Shown here one piece after another: positions 16,279 through 25,227 of a DNA stretch of 64,000 bases. How positions within the stretch are numbered: the stretch's first letter is position 1; every line of letters begins with the position of its first letter. Source of the stretch: MED-G105 sp039819085. Its GTDB lineage: Bacteria > Pseudomonadota > Alphaproteobacteria > Caulobacterales > Parvularculaceae. The notes under the pieces are model-generated. The model was not told where the DNA came from. It made no database searches and saw only the letters and a list, made by a program, of their open reading frames with translations. The translations under genes and the position numbers were made by a program. Location of the stretch: positions 62,001-126,000 of the forward strand of contig JBCBSQ010000007.1 in NCBI GenBank assembly GCA_039819085.1, given 5' to 3'.

Positions 16279-19200
16279 CCCGGCAGGGACAGCAGCCGGA
16301 CATCGCCGCCCGCCGCCGTCACATTGATGGTTAATGTCCGCTCAACACCATACTTCCAGTTCGGGTCGTCGCCCGAGAGAAGGGGGATCAATGGGCCGTC
16401 GCGCGCGGCGAGAATCCGCAAGAGCGCCCGGGCCTCATTTTCAGGACCGTCGAATGCGACGGCCGCCAGGGTTGGAGCCGTGAGGATATCTCGCGGCGCG
16501 CCTGACTGCAGCGGCAGCGCCAGCGCAATGTCCTTCACGCCGGCGGCGCTCGCGAGGGCCTCAGCGATCGAAGTGGTGACGCGTTCGTCAGCGGCGACGG
16601 CGTCGCCGACGCCGAGCGCCTTGGCGAGCTGGTTCTCGATTACGCCGGGCGCGCCGCCGAGACAAAGAACGAGCCCGCGGGGCCGCAGACTAAGCGTGTT
16701 TGCTTCGCCGGTCGGCCCAGGCAGCTCGATGGGTGAGGCTGTCTCGCGCGCGATCTTCGCCGCTGCGCTCAGGACCCGGGCGGCCGCCGCGTTGTTCGCC
16801 GCTTTGGCCGCGATCGCGGCTTTGTGAAGGCGGTCGGCGCGGTCCGGCGCGATCCGCCACCGATCAAATGCGTCTTCAATCATCCGCATACGCTGCGAAA
16901 GCATCGCCGTTTCGCCGTCGGCGTCGACCGCCTGAGTTTCAGGTTCATTTGTCGACGCCGCCGCGTCCGAGGAGACCGGCCGTCGCAGCGCCTCAAGATA
17001 GTGCGGGCCGCCCGCCTTTGGCCCTGTGCCAGAGAGCCGTTCGCCGCCGAAAGGCTGAACCCCGACGACCGCGCCGATCTGGTTTCGGTTGACGTAAAGA
17101 TTGCCGACCCGCGCCCGCGCTGCGACCGCCTCCATCGTGTCGTCAATGCGCGAATGAAGGCCCATGGTCAGCCCATAGCCAAGCGCGTTGATCTTCGTGA
17201 GGACGTTTTCGAGGGCGTCCGCCTGATATTGGGCCACGTGCAGCACCGGTCCGAAGACTTCGCGCGTCATATCGTCGATCGCGTCAATCTCAAACGCGAT
17301 GGGCGCAATGAAATGTCCGCGGCCGTCTTTTGGCGCAGGCGCTTCGAAGATTACACGGGCGGATGCTTTCATCTTCGCGACATAGGCCGTGATGTCAGCG
17401 TGCGCTTCGGCGTCGATCAACGGGCCGACGTCCGTTGAAAGGCGCGCCGGGTCGTCGACGGAGAGCTCCGCCATCGCCCCGGCGAGCATATCGAAGAACC
17501 GGTCCGCGACGTCCGCCTGAACGGCGACAAGTCGGCAGGCGGAACACCGTTGTCCTGCGCTTTGAAAGGCGGAGGCGATGACGTCGGCGACCGCCTGCTC
17601 CATAAGCGCGGTCGAGTCGATGATCATCGCGTTGATCCCGCCCGTCTCGGCGATCAGCGCAGGCCGTTGTGAGGCTCGCTCCGCAAGCGTACGATTGATC
17701 GACTGCGCGACGGCGGTCGAGCCGGTGAAGACGACCCCGGCGATGCGCTTGTCGGCGACAAGGGGCGCCCCGACGTTCGGCCCGTCGCCCGGCAAGAGCT
17801 GCAACGCGCCAGCCGGAACGCCGGCTTCGAGGAGAAGCTTCGCGCCCTCAATGGCGATCAGCGGGGTTTGTTCGGCCGGTTTGGCGATCACCGTATTGCC
17901 GGCCACGAGCGCGGCGGAGATCTGACCCAGAAAGATCGCAAGCGGAAAATTCCACGGGCTGATGCAGGCGACGACGCCGAGAGGCGCGCCAGGGAGGTCT
18001 TCCGCGCGATCGGCGTAGTAGCGCAGGAAATCGACCGCTTCGCGCACTTCCGCAATGGCGTCTGGCAGGGTCTTGCCGGCTTCGTTCACGGCGAGCCGGA
18101 TGAAGTCGTCATACCTTGCTTCGAGAAGGGCGGCGGCCTTTCGCAATATGGCGGCGCGATCGGAGCTTGGGCGCGCGGCCCATCTTGGCGCGGCGGCTAT
18201 GGCGGCCGCCAGCGCGCGATTGACGAGCGGGCCGTCGGCTTCGCGCACGGTGGCCAGATGTCGATCAAGATCGGCTGGGTTCTGAATGTCTCGGCCCGGC
18301 AGGGTTTCGGTATGGATGTCAAACGCGACAACAGGGGAAGGAGGGACAGCAGGCGCGCGCCACTCAGCGGCGCGCGCCAGCCGCTCGGCCGTCGCGTGAT
18401 CTGTTTCGTCCAGGCCGAGCGCGGCGAGGCGTTCGCCAGCGAACTGATCGCGGGGGCTCGTGATATCCGGGTTAGCGATCGCCTCGAGGCGTTCGAGTTC
18501 GGCGATGGGGTCCGCGACAATCGTATCGATCGCGAGATCCGGGTCGAACAATTGGTTCACGAATGATGAGTTCGCGCCGTTTTCGAGCAGCCGCCGAACA
18601 AGATAAGGCAGCAACTCCTTGTGCCCTCCGACCGGCGCGTAGATGCGCGAACGCGCCCCGCCTTCAATCAGGCGATCATGGAGCGCCTCGCCCATGCCGT
18701 GGAGGCGCTGGAACTCATAAGAGGCCCCGCTGTCCGCCATTTCCGCCACAAGGGTCGCCGACAACGCATTGTGGGTCGCGAACTGCGGATAGAGAACGTC
18801 CGCATGCCGCAACAAGAGGCGCGCGCAGGCGATATAGCTGACGTCGGTGAGCGTCTTGCGCGTGTAAACGGGATAGCTCTCAAGCCCCATCACCTGCGCG
18901 CGCTTGATCTCCGCATCCCAGTAAGCGCCTTTGACGAGCCGCACCATGATCTTGCGGTTCGTCTCGCGGGCGAGCGCGGCGAGCCATTCGACGACGTCGA
19001 GGGCTCTGCGCTGATACGCCTGGACCACCACCCCGAACCCGTCCCATCCGGCGAGGTCAGGGTCGCGCGCGAGGACCTCGATGAGGTCGAGCGACAGGTC
19101 GAGCCGATCCGCTTCCTCCGCGTCAATGTTAAATCCGAGCCGGCCGCGCTTTGCAGCGAGCGCCAATTCCTTCAGGCGCGGTCCAAGATCCGCGCGTACG

Positions 19201-20024
19201 CGCTCCGCCTTGGGGTGTTCGTAGCGCGGATGCAGCGCTGACAGTTTGACGGAGATGCCGGGGTTCGCCCGCACATCATCGCTTTGCGCCGCGGCCGACA
19301 AGGCGGCGATCGCATGCGAATAGTCACGATGAAAGCGATCGGCGTCCGCAGCGGTCAGCGCCGCTTCGCCCAGCATATCGTAGGAAAACGCGTAACCTCT
19401 GGCCGCAAATGCTCTGGAACGGTCGATCGCTTCTTCGATCGTCTGTCCAAGGACGAAATGCTCGCCCATGATCCGCATCGCCTGGCCGACGGCGCCGCGA
19501 ATGGTGGGGTCGCCGAGCCGGTCAAGCAGATCCTTCGTCGCGCCGACGATGCGCCGAAGCGGGTCTTTCGCCTCCATGTCGTCGAGCCATGCGGCGGTGA
19601 GCATCAGCGCGCGCGTGGAGATGTTGACGAGCGGGAAGGGGCTCTTGCCCACATGCGCCCGCCAGTCGCCCGCCTCGACCTTGTCCTTGATAAGGGCGTC
19701 GGCCGTCGCCGCGTCCGGCGTTCGCAAAAGCGCCTCGGCGAGCCGCATCAGCGTGACGCCCTCGCTTGTGGAGAGGCCATACTCCAATAGAAACTTATCG
19801 ATCAGGCTCGATCGGGACGCCTCGGCGCGCGCCCGCTTGACAAAATCGGCCGCATGGGTCTGCGCTCGTTCGCGCGCCGCGGTATGCATGTCGGCGCACG
19901 CGATCAGCCGCGGCGCAAGATCGGCTTCCGGGATCAACGCGCCGGCGCGGATCGCCTCGCGATGATGCTGCAGCTTGCGCAGCTCGGATTCTCGGACGGA
20001 CGGAACCGGTTCAGAGGGCGCCAA
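16275..20024 (-). CDS. putA: bifunctional proline dehydrogenase / L-glutamate-gamma-semialdehyde dehydrogenase, long form with C-terminal domain
   Basis: Oxidises proline to glutamate with FAD and NAD, channelling the intermediate between two active sites. The 1249-residue protein has an alpha-helical arm, a proline dehydrogenase barrel (IMVRLVKGAYWDAEIK, FATHNALSA, EFQRLHGMG), an aldehyde dehydrogenase (ISPWNFPLAIFLGQISAAL, ETGGINAMI, catalytic Cys in SAGQRCSACR) and a final ~200-residue domain ending in TLTINVTAAGGDVRLLSL. No ribbon-helix-helix DNA-binding domain precedes the arm, so it should not repress its own gene. This fits the type B PutA layout. I prefer TTG 20024, with AGGGAG seven bases upstream; ATG 20051 is the alternative. 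A LytS kinase gene overlaps its stop. Confidence 0.94.
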   Translation of the reverse strand: MAPSEPVPSVRESELRKLQHHREAIRAGALIPEADLAPRLIACADMHTAARERAQTHAADFVKRARAEASRSSLIDKFLLEYGLSTSEGVTLMRLAEALLRTPDAATADALIKDKVEAGDWRAHVGKSPFPLVNISTRALMLTAAWLDDMEAKDPLRRIVGATKDLLDRLGDPTIRGAVGQAMRIMGEHFVLGQTIEEAIDRSRAFAARGYAFSYDMLGEAALTAADADRFHRDYSHAIAALSAAAQSDDVRANPGISVKLSALHPRYEHPKAERVRADLGPRLKELALAAKRGRLGFNIDAEEADRLDLSLDLIEVLARDPDLAGWDGFGVVVQAYQRRALDVVEWLAALARETNRKIMVRLVKGAYWDAEIKRAQVMGLESYPVYTRKTLTDVSYIACARLLLRHADVLYPQFATHNALSATLVAEMADSGASYEFQRLHGMGEALHDRLIEGGARSRIYAPVGGHKELLPYLVRRLLENGANSSFVNQLFDPDLAIDTIVADPIAELERLEAIANPDITSPRDQFAGERLAALGLDETDHATAERLARAAEWRAPAVPPSPVVAFDIHTETLPGRDIQNPADLDRHLATVREADGPLVNRALAAAIAAAPRWAARPSSDRAAILRKAAALLEARYDDFIRLAVNEAGKTLPDAIAEVREAVDFLRYYADRAEDLPGAPLGVVACISPWNFPLAIFLGQISAALVAGNTVIAKPAEQTPLIAIEGAKLLLEAGVPAGALQLLPGDGPNVGAPLVADKRIAGVVFTGSTAVAQSINRTLAERASQRPALIAETGGINAMIIDSTALMEQAVADVIASAFQSAGQRCSACRLVAVQADVADRFFDMLAGAMAELSVDDPARLSTDVGPLIDAEAHADITAYVAKMKASARVIFEAPAPKDGRGHFIAPIAFEIDAIDDMTREVFGPVLHVAQYQADALENVLTKINALGYGLTMGLHSRIDDTMEAVAARARVGNLYVNRNQIGAVVGVQPFGGERLSGTGPKAGGPHYLEALRRPVSSDAAASTNEPETQAVDADGETAMLSQRMRMIEDAFDRWRIAPDRADRLHKAAIAAKAANNAAAARVLSAAAKIARETASPIELPGPTGEANTLSLRPRGLVLCLGGAPGVIENQLAKALGVGDAVAADERVTTSIAEALASAAGVKDIALALPLQSGAPRDILTAPTLAAVAFDGPENEARALLRILAARDGPLIPLLSGDDPNWKYGVERTLTINVTAAGGDVRLLSLPG

Positions 20025-20424
20025 GCCGTTTCTCCCTGAAGATCGCCTCATTTGGCGTGACAGTGGCGGATGCGAAGACGTCGCTGCTCGAGTGTGGTGA
20101 CCTGAAACACAGCGCCGCCATATCGGCTTAGCTTTCCCGGGGACTGTCCGCAAATTCGCGATGGCAGCGACCCGGCGTCGCGACGCCTGCAATTGCAGCG
20201 CAAAGGCCTCGCAATTGCGGCGGCTGCGATGTAAGTCCCTTTTGCGCCCGCGAGTGTTGCCGTCTATTTTTAGGACGAACGACCAAAATTTGGGCGCAAG
20301 ACAGCGTTCTCCACCTCCCATGGGGTTGTGAATATCGCAATGAAATCAAAGCGTTGTCGCCGAGGCCGGAGTTGGCGGCGACGTCAGTCGTAGGACGCCG
20401 AAGGCAGGATTGAAGGAAACGAGC
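20025..20424. other. 400-base divergent spacer between putA and the thiolase operon
   Basis: It must contain the promoters of both directions. Open frames across it have no homology and no ribosome binding sites. I find no clear -10/-35 pair, operator palindrome or small gene. AAGGA (20413-20417) is the ribosome binding site of the thiolase gene. Confidence 0.5.
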
Positions 20425-21648
20425 ATGACCGAAGCTTACGTATACGACGCCGTGCGCACCCCGCGCGGGAAGGGAAAATCCGACGGATCGCTGCATGAGA
20501 TCACGCCGGTGTCCATGGCGACCCAGGTGCTCGAAGCGGTGCGCGACCGCAATGGCCTGGAGGGCGACAAGGCCGAGGCGATCGAGGACGTCGCGTTCGG
20601 CGTCGTCTCCCCGGTGGGCGAACAGGGCGCGGTCATCACTCGCACGGCGATCCTGAACGCCGGCCTGCCGGAGACGACCTCCGGCATCCAGGTGAACCGG
20701 TTCTGCGCCTCCGGCCTTGAATCAATCAACATCGCCGCGGCCAAGGTGAAAGCCGGCGAAGCGGACATGACCGTCGGCGGCGGGGTTGAGTGCATGAGCC
20801 GCGTGCCCATGGGCTCCGACGGCGGCGCCTGGCCGGTCGACCCGTCGGTCGCGTTCAAGACCTATTTCGTGCCGCAAGGCATCTCGGCGGACCTCATCGC
20901 GACGAAGCACGGTTTCTCCCGCGACGACGTCGACGCCTACGCTGTCGAGAGCCAGAAGCGCGCTGCGACATCCTGGAAGGAAGGCCGGTTCGAGAAGTCG
21001 ATCGTGGCCGTCAAGGACGTCATCGGCGAGAATGTTCTTGACCATGACGAGACGGTTCGTCCGGATACGGACATGCAGTCCCTCGGCGCGCTGCCGCCGT
21101 CGTTCCTTGGGATGGGCGAAATGATGCCGGGCTTCGACGCCGTCGCGATTCAGAAGTACCCGGAGATTGAAAAGATCAACCACGTCCATCATGCCGGCAA
21201 CTCCTCCGGTATCGTCGACGGCGCCGCGGCTGTCCTCATCGGCAACGAAGAAGCCGGTCAGCGGCTCGGGCTTAAGCCGCGCGCGCGCATCCGGGCGATG
21301 GCGTCGATTGGCTCTGAGCCGACGATCATGCTGACGGGCCCTGAGTTCGCTGCGCAAAAGGCGCTGAAGAAAGCGGGCATGGACAAGAAGGACATCGATC
21401 TCTGGGAGCTTAATGAAGCCTTCGCGTCGGTCGTCCTGCGCTTCATGCAGGCGCTCGACATCGACCATTCCGACATCAATGTGAATGGCGGCGCGATCGC
21501 CATGGGCCATCCGCTCGGCGCGACGGGCGCGATGATCTTCGGGACGATGGTCGACGAACTGGAGCGCTCCGGCAAGGAGACGGCGCTCGTGACCTTGTGC
21601 ATCGGCGCCGGCATGGGCACCGCGACCATCATCGAGCGCGTGAACTGA
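20425..21648 (+). CDS. acetyl-CoA C-acyltransferase (thiolase)
   Basis: Cleaves 3-ketoacyl-CoA to acetyl-CoA and a shortened acyl-CoA in fatty-acid beta-oxidation. The 407-residue protein has the nucleophilic cysteine at about residue 94 (NRFCASGLESINIAAAKV), the histidine in GGAIAMGHPLGATGA and the second cysteine in TLCIGAGMG, so the active site is complete. The start is the ATG at 20425, eight bases after AAGGA. Next in the operon are a small membrane protein and the fused hydratase/dehydrogenase, matching an alpha/beta pair of a fatty-acid oxidation complex (FadA/FadB or FadI/FadJ; I do not separate these). Confidence 0.94.
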   Translation: MTEAYVYDAVRTPRGKGKSDGSLHEITPVSMATQVLEAVRDRNGLEGDKAEAIEDVAFGVVSPVGEQGAVITRTAILNAGLPETTSGIQVNRFCASGLESINIAAAKVKAGEADMTVGGGVECMSRVPMGSDGGAWPVDPSVAFKTYFVPQGISADLIATKHGFSRDDVDAYAVESQKRAATSWKEGRFEKSIVAVKDVIGENVLDHDETVRPDTDMQSLGALPPSFLGMGEMMPGFDAVAIQKYPEIEKINHVHHAGNSSGIVDGAAAVLIGNEEAGQRLGLKPRARIRAMASIGSEPTIMLTGPEFAAQKALKKAGMDKKDIDLWELNEAFASVVLRFMQALDIDHSDINVNGGAIAMGHPLGATGAMIFGTMVDELERSGKETALVTLCIGAGMGTATIIERVN

Positions 21649-21676
21649 GGCCTCTGCAAAGCAAGGGACGCAGATC

Positions 21677-22048
21677 ATGCCGAAAGAAACGGAAGAAATT
21701 GACGAGCGCCCGGCCGCATTGCTGGCCCACGAGCTTCGCTTCAATTTCTTCCGAACCATGATGACCACCGCCATCACGCTCGTTGGCGGCGCGCTGGTGC
21801 TGAAGGGAGCGGTTCTGCCGGAGGCCCCCTACGATATCTTGTTCGTCTCCGGCGTCAGCATCGCCGCGTTTGCCGGCATCTGCGCATTTGACGGCCAAAT
21901 GGGCGTTGTTCAGCGGCTTGAAAAGCGCAAAGCCCGCCCGAGCCTTTGGGCGCGGGGCATCACGCTCATGACCCCCTGGGCGCTCGCGCTGGGCGCCATG
22001 CTGTTGATTATGTACTTCTACAACCACTTTCCTTCGTCAGGGAGCTGA
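21677..22048 (+). CDS. small hypothetical membrane protein in the beta-oxidation operon
   Basis: A 123-residue protein I do not recognise. Residues 1-25 are charged (several Glu and Arg); three hydrophobic segments lie near 28-47, 53-70 and 96-115, with a basic loop (EKRKARPSLWARG) between the last two. It starts 29 bases after the thiolase stop and ends five bases before the hydratase/dehydrogenase ATG, so it belongs to the same transcript. A structural or tethering role for the fatty-acid oxidation enzymes is possible but not shown. Confidence 0.7.
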   Translation: MPKETEEIDERPAALLAHELRFNFFRTMMTTAITLVGGALVLKGAVLPEAPYDILFVSGVSIAAFAGICAFDGQMGVVQRLEKRKARPSLWARGITLMTPWALALGAMLLIMYFYNHFPSSGS

Positions 22049-22053
22049 CAAAT

Positions 22054-24249
22054 ATGACTTACGAAACTTTCTCCGTAGACGTCGACGTCGACGTCGACGG
22101 CGTTGCGCTCGTCACGATCGACCTGCCAGGCCAGTCGATGAATGTCTGGAACGAAGCGTTGATGCGCGAGTTCAACGCGTTCGTGGATGACTTTATCGGC
22201 AATGACGCCATCAAGGGCGCCGTCATCACGTCGGGCAAGAAGTCCGGCTTTCTCGCAGGCGCGGACCTGCGCATGCTAGGCGGTCAGACGGCGTCGACGA
22301 TGAAAGAGGCGTTTGAGAACGCGTTTGGCCTGAACGCTGCGTTGCGCAAGCTCGAGACCGGCGGCCATCCGGCGAAGAAGCTGCAGAAAGGCGAAGCGGC
22401 CGCGAAACCCGTCGCGTGCGCATTGAATGGCCTCGCCCTTGGCGGCGGGCTCGAACTGGCGCTCGCCTGCCATTATCGGGTGTGTGCGGATAATCCGAAG
22501 ATCCAGCTTGGCCTGCCGGAAGTGCAGGTGGGCCTCCTGCCAGGCGGCGGCGGCACGCAGCGCCTGCCGCGGCTCGCAGGCCTTCAGAACGCGGCGATGA
22601 TCGCGACGCAAGGCAAACCCGTCGATCCGGCCACGGCGAAAGCGCAAGGCTTTATTGACGAGATCGTTCCCGCAGACGAGATCGTCGCCAAGGCGAAAGA
22701 GTGGGTGAAGGCGAACCCGAAAGCTTCGCAGCCCTGGGACAGGAAAGGCTTCAAGTTTCCGGGCGGCGGCGGCGCCATGGACCCGCGGTCGGTGCAGCTC
22801 TTCATCGGCGCCAACGCCATGGGCCAGAAGACGACCCAGCACAATTACCCGGCGGTGCAGTACATTCTCTCCTGCCTCTATGAAGGCTCGATCGTTCCGA
22901 TCGACACCGCGCTTAGGATAGAGTCGAAGTACTTCACCAAGCTCATCGCCAGCCCGCAGACCAAGAACATGATCCGGACCCTGTTCGTTAACAAGCAGGC
23001 GGCGGAGAAGGGCGAGCAGCGGCCGAAGGACGTTCCCCCGACGGAGCTGAAAAAAGTCGGCGTCCTCGGCGCCGGCATGATGGGCGCAGGCATTGCCTAT
23101 GTCACGGCAAAGGGCGGCATGGAGGTCGTCCTCCTCGACCGCGAAATGGCGTACGCCGAAAAGGGCAAAGCCTATTCGCAAGGCATTGTCGAGAAAGGCG
23201 TCTCCAAGGGCAAGGTGACGAAGGAGAAGGGCGAGGAGCTCCTCGCGCGGATCACGCCGACGACGGACTATAATGACCTGAAAGACGTCGACATGATCAT
23301 CGAGGCCGTGTTTGAGGATCCGGACATCAAGGCCGACGTCATCAAGAAGACCGAGGCCGTCATCGGCCAGGACGTCATCTTCGCATCGAACACCTCGACC
23401 CTGCCCATCACCGGGCTCGCGAAGAACTCCGAGCGTCCGGAGCAGTTCATCGGCATCCACTTCTTTTCGCCGGTCGACAAAATGCCGCTCGTGGAGATCA
23501 TTCCGGGCGAGAAGTCCGGGGACAGATCGCTTGCGGCGTCGCTCGACTATGTGAAGATGATCCGGAAGACGCCGATCGTCGTGAAGGATACGCGCGGGTT
23601 CTATACGAACCGCGTCGTGCCGCCCTACCTCAACGAGGCCATGCTGATGGTGAAGGAGGGGATCAAGCCGGCGCTCATCGAGAACGCGGCGAAGTCGCTC
23701 GGCATGCCGGTCGGCCCGCTCGCCCTCGTCGACGAGACGTCGCTAGAACTTGGCAAGCGCGTCATGGAGGCGACGAAGAAGGAGCTCGGCGACGACTACA
23801 AGCCGACGGGCGTCGAAGACCTGCTCGCCGTGATGGTCGACAAGCTCGGCCGTCTCGGCCGCAAGTCAGGCGGCGGCTTCTACGATTATCCGGAAGGCGG
23901 CAAGAAGTCGCTCTGGCCGGGCGTCACTGATTATTTTCCGGAGGCGGACGATCAGCCGACCCTCGAAGAGGCGAAGGACCGCATTCTCTACGCGCAGCTC
24001 ATCCCGGCCGCGCAGTGCTACGCCGAGGGCATCGTGCCTGATCCTCAGTCAGCCGACCTTGGCGCGATTTTCGGCTGGGGCTTTGCGCCCTGGACCGGCG
24101 GGCCGATGAGCTACATTGACGGCATCGCCGGCATTGACGAGTTCGTGCGCAAGGCCGAAAGCCTCGCCCAGAAATATGGCGAGCGGTTCAATCCGCCGGC
24201 CATGTTCCGCGAAATGGCGGAAAAGAACGAGACGCTCTACGCGGCGTAA
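22054..24249 (+). CDS. fused enoyl-CoA hydratase / 3-hydroxyacyl-CoA dehydrogenase
   Basis: The alpha subunit of a fatty-acid oxidation complex, 731 residues. The N-terminal crotonase keeps both glutamates (GGGLELALACHYRV and LGLPEVQVGLLPGGGGTQRL). The dehydrogenase begins near residue 330 with the Rossmann loop KVGVLGAGMMGAGIAYVTA; its catalytic histidine is in FIGIHFFSPVDKMPLVEII. A second helical dehydrogenase domain follows (SGGGFYDYP). Order and size fit FadB or FadJ. The ATG at 22054 is five bases after the preceding stop. A run of Val-Asp pairs near residues 8-15 comes from a six-base tandem repeat. An intrinsic terminator closes the operon. Confidence 0.95.
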   Translation: MTYETFSVDVDVDVDGVALVTIDLPGQSMNVWNEALMREFNAFVDDFIGNDAIKGAVITSGKKSGFLAGADLRMLGGQTASTMKEAFENAFGLNAALRKLETGGHPAKKLQKGEAAAKPVACALNGLALGGGLELALACHYRVCADNPKIQLGLPEVQVGLLPGGGGTQRLPRLAGLQNAAMIATQGKPVDPATAKAQGFIDEIVPADEIVAKAKEWVKANPKASQPWDRKGFKFPGGGGAMDPRSVQLFIGANAMGQKTTQHNYPAVQYILSCLYEGSIVPIDTALRIESKYFTKLIASPQTKNMIRTLFVNKQAAEKGEQRPKDVPPTELKKVGVLGAGMMGAGIAYVTAKGGMEVVLLDREMAYAEKGKAYSQGIVEKGVSKGKVTKEKGEELLARITPTTDYNDLKDVDMIIEAVFEDPDIKADVIKKTEAVIGQDVIFASNTSTLPITGLAKNSERPEQFIGIHFFSPVDKMPLVEIIPGEKSGDRSLAASLDYVKMIRKTPIVVKDTRGFYTNRVVPPYLNEAMLMVKEGIKPALIENAAKSLGMPVGPLALVDETSLELGKRVMEATKKELGDDYKPTGVEDLLAVMVDKLGRLGRKSGGGFYDYPEGGKKSLWPGVTDYFPEADDQPTLEEAKDRILYAQLIPAAQCYAEGIVPDPQSADLGAIFGWGFAPWTGGPMSYIDGIAGIDEFVRKAESLAQKYGERFNPPAMFREMAEKNETLYAA
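22075..22098. repeat. six-base tandem repeat inside the beta-oxidation alpha-subunit gene
   Basis: GTCGAC is repeated three times in a row (22081-22098), preceded by a near copy GTAGAC. It encodes four Val-Asp pairs close to the N-terminus and is in phase with codons, so copy-number changes would keep the frame. Confidence 0.85.
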
Positions 24250-24276
24250 GGCGCGTCGGAAGATTTCGCGATGCGG

Positions 24277-24307
24277 AAAGGGCGGCTTTCGGGCGGCCCT
24301 TTTTTTT
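24277..24307 (+). terminator. intrinsic terminator of the beta-oxidation operon
   Basis: AAAGGGC (24277-24283) pairs with GCCCTTT (24296-24302) and is followed without a break by a run of T to 24307. It lies 27 bases after the dehydrogenase stop. This is the clearest rho-independent terminator in the window. Confidence 0.85.
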
Positions 24308-24390
24308 GAGCCCCGGATCCGAGAATTCCGGCCAACCAGGTGTTGAGTTTTCGATACGTTATTGGACCTTCCCGGGATAGATTGTTTCAC

Positions 24391-24477
24391 CGTCATCCCG
24401 GCCGACCATGAGGGAGAGCCGGGATCTCGCTCCAAATAGGAAGAGATCCCGGATCGGCTGCGCCGTCCGGGATGACG
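24391..24477. repeat. REP-like nested palindrome, copy A
   Basis: Outer arms CGTCATCCCGG (24391-24401) and CCGGGATGACG (24467-24477) are perfect inverted repeats, and an inner pair CCGGGATCTC (24419-24428) and GAGATCCCGG (24443-24452) is nested inside. The whole can fold into a cruciform or two-tier hairpin. It lies outside genes, and a related copy occurs at 43586-43648. A further fragment, TCCCGGCTTTCGCCGGAAT at about 24568-24586, follows nearby. The remaining spacer (24308-24716) holds no supported gene. Confidence 0.75.
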
Positions 24478-24504
24478 GGTGTTCATCGGCTCTGGCGGCG
24501 TCAA

Positions 24505-24544
24505 TCTATAGTCCACGGCAACTGTCTATAGTCCACGGCAATTG
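24505..24544. repeat. 20-base tandem duplication
   Basis: TCTATAGTCCACGGCAACTG (24505-24524) is followed immediately by the same unit with one change, C to T (24525-24544). It lies in the spacer after copy A of the palindromic repeat and belongs to no gene. Confidence 0.85.
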
Positions 24545-24716
24545 TCGCAACTCGTGGATAACTTGATCCCGGCTTTCGCCGGAATGATCGGGCCGACCCG
24601 GCCGGGAATACATGTGAGGCGAAGCAGACCGGCGACGCGGCAGGCGCTCCCTAGAATTTGTTGTGCTCAACTCCTTCAGGCTTCATCATGCGCAAAAACC
24701 TTGGGAGGAAAAAGAA

Positions 24717-25196
24717 ATGGCCGACCTCAAATTTGAAGATGCGACGCTCGACGCTGTGTCGCTTTTGTCCGTCCGTAAGGAAATGAAAGCTGAACCGGAG
24801 GCGATCGGCGCTGCGATGGCGGAGGCGTTCGGCGCTGTATGGCAAGCGCGAGAAGCGGCGGGCGCGCCGGCGATCACACCGCCTATGGCGGCTTATGTAT
24901 CAATGGCCGAAGGCGTCGCCACAGCGGACATCGGCATGGGAGTCGCGCCCGGTGATGCGGGTAAGTTCCCGAGCGACGGCGATCTGCGGGTCGTCGAGCT
25001 GCCGGCCGGCGCCGCCATCCGCGTCATCCACAAAGGGCCATACGCCAAGCTCGGCGAGACTTATAAGGCCGCGTTTGCGCATGTGGCGATGAGCGGCAAG
25101 ACGCCGGGCTTTCCGATTCGCGAAAGTTACCTTAACGATCCGCAGGAAACGCCGGAGAGCGACTGGCTGACGCAGATCGACGTGCCCGTGTCCTGA
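24717..25196 (+). CDS. GyrI-like / AraC effector-binding domain protein
   Basis: A stand-alone 159-residue effector-binding-domain protein (GyrI-like, SOUL-related fold). Such domains bind small molecules and occur alone or fused to AraC or MerR regulators. ELPAGAAIRVIHKGPYAKLG in the middle and ESYLNDPQETPESDWLTQI at the end are characteristic. The start is the ATG at 24717 with GGGAGG (24704-24709) upstream. There is no HTH. A 200-base reverse-strand frame over it is not supported. The downstream neighbour is a small membrane protein 31 bases on. Confidence 0.82.
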   Translation: MADLKFEDATLDAVSLLSVRKEMKAEPEAIGAAMAEAFGAVWQAREAAGAPAITPPMAAYVSMAEGVATADIGMGVAPGDAGKFPSDGDLRVVELPAGAAIRVIHKGPYAKLGETYKAAFAHVAMSGKTPGFPIRESYLNDPQETPESDWLTQIDVPVS

Positions 25197-25227
25197 CGTA
25201 TACGGTCGAAACAACAAGAAAGACGCA

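Noticed and set aside
20128..20496. Minus-strand open frame across the putA-thiolase spacer
   Set aside because: It overlaps the thiolase start and has no homology.
22276..23460. Long minus-strand open frame opposite the beta-oxidation alpha subunit
   Set aside because: No motif, and the forward gene is certain.
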